NCBI GenBank assembly: GCA_016219425.1
Contig: JACRNB010000010.1
Location: 221,582-285,581 of the forward strand
DNA length: 64,000 nt
Origin: Betaproteobacteria bacterium
GTDB lineage: Bacteria; Pseudomonadota; Gammaproteobacteria; Burkholderiales; Thiobacillaceae
Reading direction: 5' to 3'
Position numbers and translations under genes: made by a program. The notes under the pieces were generated by a model. It was given only the letters and a program-made list of their open reading frames with translations. It was not told the origin of the DNA and ran no database searches. Positions 58,729 to 64,000 of this stretch are shown in pieces (position 1 is the first letter of the stretch; each line of letters opens with the position of its first letter).

Positions 58729-60498
58729 TCAGGCCGGAGCGCTCTCGGGCAGCGCGCTGTCCGCGGCCACGCAGGCCTCGGAGAGCACATAGCGCGCCCA
58801 GACCTTGTTGCCCATGCCGTAGTAGCGCAGTTCCGCGCAGAGGTTGCGTAACAGGCGCAGGCCGCGTCCGTAGGGGCGATGGTCGTTGTCCTCCTGCAAT
58901 TCGGCGGCCAGCGTGCCCTGGAAATCGAAGCCGGGGCCGGTGTCGGTCACGCTGAGATCCAGCAACGACTGGTTGCCATCCTGATGCAGGAGAAAGCTGA
59001 GTTCGATGCGCCCGTCCTGCAACTGCGCCAAGCGTTGGGCGCGTTCCTGCAGGAACAGCTCAAAACCGTTTTCGCTCGATTTGATGGAGGAATCCAGCCC
59101 CAGCAGGCCGTGATCCAGCGCGTTGTTGAACAACTCCGTCAGGATCAGGAACAAGGCCCCTTGATGCGCCTTCAGGATCTGCACCTGGCTGATGAAACCG
59201 AGCACATGCGGCACCACATCCAGGTAACGCAGTTCGGTCTCGCCGTAGGAGAGTTCCAGACGCCAGTCGGACACCGGCCCCTGATACACGGCAGCCGATT
59301 TGGCGGAGAAGCGCACCGCCTGACGCCGTTCCACCGGCAGGGACACCATCATGCAGGACAGGTCATCCCGGTTGGGGCGTTCCGCCATGTGATCCAGTAC
59401 GGCGGTGCGCAGGGCGACAAAGCGCTGTCCTTCCGTGTGGGGCGTTTGCGCGAAGACCCGCGCCACCCCCTCCAGGCCGAACCACACGTCGGCGGGGTCT
59501 TCCGCCTCCACCAGACCGTCCGAACACATCACCAGATCACCCGGCTCGTGGAAGCCGATGGTCTCGGTCAGACCCGAAAACACCGCCTCCGGCAGGATGC
59601 CCAGGGGCGGATGGCGCGAAGGCCAGCGCATGGTGATCTCGCCTGCCGTGTTCATGAACAGCGCGTCCGGGTTGCCCCCGTTCCAGACCTCCACGGTCTG
59701 GCTGCGGACATCCACCGCGGCCAGGGTGGCCGCCACGAACAGGTCCGCCGGCAGGATGGCCTTGAGGCGGCGATTGAGTTCTTCGGCGATGGAGGCGATG
59801 GGGAAGCCCTTCGCCGTCATGCTGTAGAAGATCTGGGTGATGGGCAGGGCCGCCAGGGCGGCGGACAAGCCATGGCCGGCGGCGTCCGCCAGCATCACAT
59901 GGAGCACCTCGTCCGGCGCGCGCCGGGCGCACAGCAGATCGCCGCTGAAGGCGTCGGTGGGGATGTTGAAATAGCGCACCAGGCTGTCACGCAGGCCGTC
60001 CGCATCGGTCAGGCGCGCCATGACGTGAGCGCCCAGCCGGACCTGGGTGCGCGCCTCGTCGCGCCAGTTTTCCAGTTCCTCCGTGTACTGGTAATTCATC
60101 TTTTGCAGCGAGAGCAGGCGCGCATAGCCGTTGATCTTGGCGCGCAGCAATTGCAGGGAGGCGGGTTTGACCACGTAGTCGTCGCCCCCTTCCTCCAGGC
60201 CGCGCACCATGTCCTGCATGCGGTCCAGCGCGGAGAAAAAGACGATGGGAGACCACTTGCTGCCCTGCATGGCGCGGATGTGCTTCACCGCGGTCATGCC
60301 ATCCATGCCCGGCATCATCACGTCCATGAACACCAGGTCGGGGCTCTCGTCGCGGAACTTGTCCACGGCCTCCTGGCCGTCGCAGGCCAGGATCGGGACA
60401 TGGCCGAGATGCCGGACCACCGTCTCCAACTGCTTGCGGTTGGTGGGGCTGTCGTCCGCAATCAGTATCTTGAGGTTCATTTCCGGCGCAGCGGACAT
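58729..60498 (-). CDS. Response regulator with PP2C (SpoIIE) phosphatase and HATPase domains
   Basis: 589 residues. N-terminal receiver (ILIADDSPTNRKQL, FMDVMMPGMDGM, VVKPAS). A SpoIIE-type PP2C phosphatase follows (FSGDLLCARRAPDEVLHVMLADAAGHGLSAALAAL, DLVMCSDGLVEAEDP, RDDLSCMMV) with Asp residues of the metal site. A C-terminal HATPase-c (ELFNNALDHGLLG, VTDTGPGFDF, GRGLRLLRNL) completes it. This is a partner-switching regulator: the phosphatase would dephosphorylate the STAS antagonist encoded next. The likely output is chemotaxis, biofilm or stress control, by context. Confidence 0.93.
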   Translation of the reverse strand: MSAAPEMNLKILIADDSPTNRKQLETVVRHLGHVPILACDGQEAVDKFRDESPDLVFMDVMMPGMDGMTAVKHIRAMQGSKWSPIVFFSALDRMQDMVRGLEEGGDDYVVKPASLQLLRAKINGYARLLSLQKMNYQYTEELENWRDEARTQVRLGAHVMARLTDADGLRDSLVRYFNIPTDAFSGDLLCARRAPDEVLHVMLADAAGHGLSAALAALPITQIFYSMTAKGFPIASIAEELNRRLKAILPADLFVAATLAAVDVRSQTVEVWNGGNPDALFMNTAGEITMRWPSRHPPLGILPEAVFSGLTETIGFHEPGDLVMCSDGLVEAEDPADVWFGLEGVARVFAQTPHTEGQRFVALRTAVLDHMAERPNRDDLSCMMVSLPVERRQAVRFSAKSAAVYQGPVSDWRLELSYGETELRYLDVVPHVLGFISQVQILKAHQGALFLILTELFNNALDHGLLGLDSSIKSSENGFELFLQERAQRLAQLQDGRIELSFLLHQDGNQSLLDLSVTDTGPGFDFQGTLAAELQEDNDHRPYGRGLRLLRNLCAELRYYGMGNKVWARYVLSEACVAADSALPESAPA

Positions 60499-60533
60499 CC
60501 GGGTATTCCTTATCCAGAGCGGGCGGGGCGGGG

Positions 60534-60842
60534 TTATTCGACGATCTTGAACAGCTTGCCGAAGTTGGCGATGTCCAGCACCTGCCGGACGGCCCCCCTG
60601 GGAGAGGAGAGGACGACCGACTTGCCGGCGGCGTCGGATTTTTCCTTGAGCAGCAGCAACATGCCCAGGGCTGAACTGTCGAGGTAGTCCACATCGGAGA
60701 AATTCACCTCGACCTCCTTCGCCCGCACCTCCTCCAGCACCTTTTCGTAGGCGTTGCGGAAATCGCGGTGGGAGTGAAAGTCAAAGCGGCCCGCCAGGCT
60801 CAGGGTGGCATGGCTGCCTTCGAACTTGCTGCTGATCTGCAT
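60534..60842 (-). CDS. STAS-domain anti-sigma factor antagonist
   Basis: 102 residues, SpoIIAA-like. FEGSHATLSLAGRFDFHSH and the phospho-Ser loop VDYLDSSALGMLLLL are typical. Encoded immediately upstream of the REC-PP2C gene on the same strand, forming a partner-switch pair (HsbA-like). Confidence 0.94.
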   Translation of the reverse strand: MQISSKFEGSHATLSLAGRFDFHSHRDFRNAYEKVLEEVRAKEVEVNFSDVDYLDSSALGMLLLLKEKSDAAGKSVVLSSPRGAVRQVLDIANFGKLFKIVE

Positions 60843-60927
60843 GATGGGGCTCCGTCAAAATCGCATGGTCCAGTAACGGCAGGCGGGCGGATTTCTTGAG
60901 GGGATTCTTGCGCGCCGAACGCCTGTC

Positions 60928-61971
60928 TCAGGTCAGCCGCGCCAGGATGCTGCGGGCGATCTCGCTGAGCGGGACGACTTCCTGCACCGCGCCGGCCTCC
61001 ACCGCCGCCTTGGGCATGCCGTAGACCACGCACGACGCCTCATCCTGGGCGATGGTGTGGGCGCCGGCCTGGCGCATGGCGAGCATGCCCAGAGCGCCGT
61101 CCTTGCCCATGCCGGTCAGCATCACCCCCAGGGCATTGGGGCCGGCGATGCGGGCGGCGCTCTGGAACAGGACATCGACCGAGGGACGGTGCCGGTTCAC
61201 CGGGTCCGCCAGGGACAACTCGGTGTAGTAGTACGCGCCGCTCTTCTTGACCAGCAGGTGGGAATGGCCCGGCGCGACATAGGCGTGGCCCGGCAGGACG
61301 CGCTCGCCGTGTTCCGCCTCCTTCACCTTCATCTCCGACAGGCTGTCGAGCCGGGCGGCGAAGGACTTGGTGAAGGATTCCGGCATGTGCTGGGTGATGA
61401 GCAGCGCCGGAGACGTGGCCGGCATGCGCATCAGCACCTCCTTGAGCGCCTCGGTGCCGCCGGTGGAGGAGCCGATGAACACGAGCTTCTCCGTGGTGGA
61501 GAGGACGTGGCCCGCCAGGGGTCTGGGCGTATCCGGGCTGGCGGGGCCGCCGCTCGTCAGGCGACGGATGCGCGCCCGTGCGGCGGTGCGAATCTTGTCG
61601 CCCAGTTCCGTCGCCAGTTCGGTCAGGCCGTCCTTGACCCCGAGCCTGGGCTTGGAGATGAAATCCACCGCACCCAGTTCCAGGGCCTTCAGCGTCACCT
61701 CGGAACCGCGTTCGGTAAGGGTGGACACCATCACCACCGGCATGGGCCGCAGGCGCATGAGCTTTTCCAGAAACTCCAGCCCGTTCATGCGCGGCATTTC
61801 CACGTCCAGGGTGAGCACATCCGGGTTCAGCGTCTTGATCAGATCCCGCGCCACCAGGGGGTCCGGCGCCACGCCCACCACCTCCATGTCCGGCAGGCTG
61901 TTGATCACCTCCCGCATCACGCTGCGGATCAGGGCCGAGTCATCCACGATCAATACTTTGAGTTTGGGCAT
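60928..61971 (-). CDS. cheB: Chemotaxis protein-glutamate methylesterase/deamidase CheB
   Basis: 347 residues. Receiver domain ([26 protein letters not shown]) and C-terminal methylesterase with Ser-His-Asp triad ([41 protein letters not shown]). Removes methyl groups from MCPs. Five bases downstream of the cheD stop. Confidence 0.97.
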   Translation of the reverse strand: MPKLKVLIVDDSALIRSVMREVINSLPDMEVVGVAPDPLVARDLIKTLNPDVLTLDVEMPRMNGLEFLEKLMRLRPMPVVMVSTLTERGSEVTLKALELGAVDFISKPRLGVKDGLTELATELGDKIRTAARARIRRLTSGGPASPDTPRPLAGHVLSTTEKLVFIGSSTGGTEALKEVLMRMPATSPALLITQHMPESFTKSFAARLDSLSEMKVKEAEHGERVLPGHAYVAPGHSHLLVKKSGAYYYTELSLADPVNRHRPSVDVLFQSAARIAGPNALGVMLTGMGKDGALGMLAMRQAGAHTIAQDEASCVVYGMPKAAVEAGAVQEVVPLSEIARSILARLT

Positions 61972-61976
61972 ATCGG

Positions 61977-62615
61977 TCAGGTAAACAATTCCACATCGCC
62001 CGCCAGGTCCGACTTCTTCAGTCGGGCGCCATAGTCCTTTTCGCGCTCGACGATGGTGTTGTTGTGCACCTGTTTCAACTTTTTCACCATCACCCGGCCC
62101 GTGGCGGGAAAGTAATAGACCTTGCGCGGATACAGGTCGCGCAGGTCGCTCGCCACCAACTTGATGCGTTCGCGCTTGAGATAGTCCAGCACGAACTCGC
62201 TGTTGAGCTCGCCCACGTTCACCGTGGTGAACCCCCGCAGCACGGCCCCGCCGCCGAAGACCTTGGCCTCCATGCGGGTGCGGCTGGCGCCCAGTTTGAG
62301 GAGCTGGTTGAGCAGCACCTCCATGGCGTAGCCGCCATAGCGCGCGGAACTGGACAGGGGGTTATGAGGGTCGCCCCCCTCCGGCAGCATGAAATGGTTC
62401 ATGCCGCCGATGCCGTTGCCGGTATCCCGAATGCAGGCGGAAACGCAGGAACCCAGGGTGGTCACCAGCATCATGTCCCGCGCCGTGACGTAGTACTCGC
62501 CCGGCAGGATCTTGGCCGCCTCGATCTGAAAGTTGCGGTCGAAGTAATGGGTGGGGGCAAGGACTTCCTCGAAATCGCTCAAAGCGCTCCCCTTTGCGGC
62601 GTTATCGCCCGGCAC
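61977..62615 (-). CDS. cheD: Chemoreceptor glutamine deamidase CheD
   Basis: 212 residues by the longest frame. CheD pattern: [15 protein letters not shown] (Cys active site), [24 protein letters not shown]. The GTG at 62615 lies inside a REP arm whose AGGAG sits 7 bases upstream; a TTG at 62582 with GGGGAG is an alternative, giving about 201 residues. Deamidates MCP Gln residues and interacts with CheC/CheY. Between cheB and cheR on the same strand. Confidence 0.94.
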   Translation of the reverse strand: MPGDNAAKGSALSDFEEVLAPTHYFDRNFQIEAAKILPGEYYVTARDMMLVTTLGSCVSACIRDTGNGIGGMNHFMLPEGGDPHNPLSSSARYGGYAMEVLLNQLLKLGASRTRMEAKVFGGGAVLRGFTTVNVGELNSEFVLDYLKRERIKLVASDLRDLYPRKVYYFPATGRVMVKKLKQVHNNTIVEREKDYGARLKKSDLAGDVELFT

Positions 62616-62672
62616 AGCCGGGCTCCTACGAGGTGTGGGAAGGTCGTAGGAGCCCGGCTGTGCCGGGCGATA
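62603..62672. repeat. REP-type pair, family C, outward orientation
   Basis: Arms TATCGCCCGGCACAGCCGGG (62603-62629) and GTAGGAGCCCGGCTGTGCCG (62646-62672), opposite in order to the other copies. It lies between cheR and cheD and overlaps the longest cheD start. Confidence 0.85.
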
Positions 62673-62687
62673 GCCTGGCCACCTCGC

Positions 62688-63515
62688 TCACGCATGTTCA
62701 TACACCGTCTGGCCGCGCAACTTGAACAGGTCCGTGGCGTGGTAGAGCGATTCGGAATGCCCCATGAACAGCAGCCCGTCCGGTTTCAGCAGGGGCTTCA
62801 TGTGCGCCAGGATCTTGTGTTGCGTGGGTTTGTCGAAATAGATCATCACGTTGCGGCAGAAGATTGCATCCACCGGCCCCTTCACCGGCCACTGAGGGGC
62901 CAGCAGGTTGAGCTGGAAGAACTCGATCATGGCGCGCAGTTCCGGCTTCACCCGCGCCCAGCCTTCACGTTCCCCCGTGCCCTTGAGAAAGAAGCGGCGC
63001 TGCTGTTCCGCGCTCAGCTTTTTCAAACGCTCCAGGGCGTAGACCCCGTCCGCGCACTTCTTCAGCACATTGGTATCCAGGTCGGAGGCGACGATGCGCA
63101 CCGGGGCATGGAACCCGCCGAAGGCCTCCACGGCGGTCATGGCCATGGAATAGGGTTCCTCGCCGGTGGAGGAAGCGGAACACCAAAGGGTGATGGGGCG
63201 ATCCTGCCGGGTCTTGAGGAACTCCTTGAGCAGGACGAAATGGTGGCTCTCGCGGAAGAAATCGGTGAGGTTGGTGGTGAGGGAATTGACGAAGGCCTCC
63301 CACTCGTCCTCGTGGCCGGAGCGGACGAAGCCCAGGTAATCCCGGAAGCTCTTCAAGCCCGTGGCGCGCAGGCGGCGCGCCAGACGGCTGTAGACCATGT
63401 CCTGCTTGGCATCGGAGAGGGCGATGCCGGCATGGTCATAGATCATCTTTTTGACCTCGTCGAAGTCACGTTGGGAGAACAGGAACTCCCGCTCCATGCG
63501 CAGGGCTTCAGTCAT
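62688..63515 (-). CDS. cheR: Chemotaxis protein methyltransferase CheR
   Basis: 275 residues. N-terminal CheR helices (FDEVKKMIYDHAGIALSDAKQ) and a SAM methyltransferase fold (LWCSASSTGEEPYSMAM, DLDTNVLKKC, IFCRNVMIYFDKPTQ). Methylates MCP glutamates with SAM. Start MTEALRMEREF at 63515. Just upstream of a family D repeat pair. Confidence 0.97.
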   Translation of the reverse strand: MTEALRMEREFLFSQRDFDEVKKMIYDHAGIALSDAKQDMVYSRLARRLRATGLKSFRDYLGFVRSGHEDEWEAFVNSLTTNLTDFFRESHHFVLLKEFLKTRQDRPITLWCSASSTGEEPYSMAMTAVEAFGGFHAPVRIVASDLDTNVLKKCADGVYALERLKKLSAEQQRRFFLKGTGEREGWARVKPELRAMIEFFQLNLLAPQWPVKGPVDAIFCRNVMIYFDKPTQHKILAHMKPLLKPDGLLFMGHSESLYHATDLFKLRGQTVYEHA

Positions 63516-63521
63516 GGCGTC

Positions 63522-63582
63522 GTAGCGCCGGCATCCTTGCCGGCAAGTTGAGGAAACGAGCCGGCAGGGATGCCGGCGCTAC
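63522..63582. repeat. Family D inverted pair
   Basis: GTAGCGCCGGCATCCTTGCC facing GGCAGGGATGCCGGCGCTAC, between cheR and the chemoreceptor gene. Confidence 0.85.
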
Positions 63583-63591
63583 GTTTGGGCA

Positions 63592-64000
63592 TCAGAACTC
63601 CTCCCACTCATCGCTGCCGCCGGCTGCCGCCGGTTTGGGCAGACGCGCCTTGGGCGCCAGGGCGGCGGCGCGCTCGGGCAGCGACCCCCTCGCACCTTTT
63701 GCTCCCCTGCCCGCGAGCCGGAACACCGACACCGCCTGGGCCAGCGACCCGGCTTGATCCTGCAAGGATTCCGCGGCGGCGGCGGCCTCTTCCACCAGGG
63801 CGGCGTTCTGCTGGGTCATCTCATCCATCTGGGAGACGGCGGAATTGACCTGCTCGATACCCTGGCTCTGCTCGATGCTGCTGGCGGTGATCTCGCCCAT
63901 GATGTCGGTGACGCGCTTCACCGCATCCACGATCTCCTGCATGGTCTTGCCGGCGGACTCCACCAGCCGGTAGCCATCGCCCACCTTATCCACGCTGTCC
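63592..64000 (-). CDS. Methyl-accepting chemotaxis protein, C-terminal part (runs off window)
   Basis: About 136 codons visible, open to the edge. Signalling-domain tail: VTDIMGEITASSIEQSQGIEQVNSAVSQMDEMTQQNAALVEEAAAAAESL, the last methylation helix of the MCP family, then a linker and DEWEEF tail. Ligand domain outside the window. It continues the minus-strand chemotaxis cluster. Confidence 0.95.
   Translation of the reverse strand, partial: DSVDKVGDGYRLVESAGKTMQEIVDAVKRVTDIMGEITASSIEQSQGIEQVNSAVSQMDEMTQQNAALVEEAAAAAESLQDQAGSLAQAVSVFRLAGRGAKGARGSLPERAAALAPKARLPKPAAAGGSDEWEEF

Overview
The window is GC-rich chromosomal DNA that looks betaproteobacterial. This is inferred from gene content: the hprK-rapZ pair, a long betaproteobacterial-type cox/cta/SURF1 cluster with a small DUF2909 protein, a PEP-CTERM protein, the coaBC/dut and def/fmt/dprA/smg/topB neighbourhoods, and two TctE/PEP-type regulatory features. 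Species cannot be named from the sequence alone. Genes are dense, with many ATGA, GTGA or TTGA stop/start overlaps, so much of the window is organised as translationally coupled operons.

Layout. 1-2.2 kb: 3' part of hprK, rapZ and a NusG-domain-II protein. 2.2-6.0 kb: metH (minus). 6.0-15 kb: an accessory block holding a three-gene J-domain/HIRAN/unknown operon, a run of tiny membrane-protein genes, and an antitoxin-PIN toxin pair coupled to a Type IIG restriction-modification gene broken by one in-frame amber codon. 15-24 kb: rhodanese, two small envelope genes, dut, coaBC, phoU, an HD-GYP phosphodiesterase, tex, a Lys/His-rich secreted peptide and pirin. 24.3-29.1 kb: uvrA overlapped by a zeta-toxin-like kinase, a decayed duplicate of the uvrA/toxin junction, and a HEPN/nucleotidyltransferase module. 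29.3-37.6 kb: a TctE/TctD-like two-component system divergent from two sodium:solute symporter operons (DUF485 + ActP-like; DUF4212 + VC_2705-like) and an exonuclease. 38-45.8 kb: an aa3-type cytochrome oxidase operon (coxB with a fused cytochrome c, ctaD, ctaG, ctaE, SURF1, Sco-like, ctaB, ctaA). 45.8-50.7 kb: TPR protein, PEP-CTERM protein, a third symporter and hemE. 50.8-57.7 kb: fmt, def, LysM protein, dprA, smg and topB. 58-64 kb: peroxiredoxin, then a minus-strand signalling/chemotaxis cluster (REC-PP2C-ATPase, STAS, cheB, cheD, cheR, end of an MCP).

The most striking structure is repeat-based. At least six families of short interspersed palindromic elements are scattered through the window. 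One family, a GC-rich palindrome of about 105-180 bp, sits inside protein-coding genes (metH twice, the restriction gene four times, tex once) and keeps the reading frame every time, adding Pro/Ser/Gly-rich peptides such as [14 protein letters not shown]. By direct translation its main arm is free of stops in five of six frames. Other repeats appear to supply a stop codon (fmt), a C-terminal tail (pirin), or a Shine-Dalgarno plus GTG start (cheD).

Functionally, the centre of the window joins carboxylate uptake and its sensing to respiratory oxidase assembly and haem synthesis. The accessory block and the uvrA-downstream region carry defence or toxin-antitoxin type genes.
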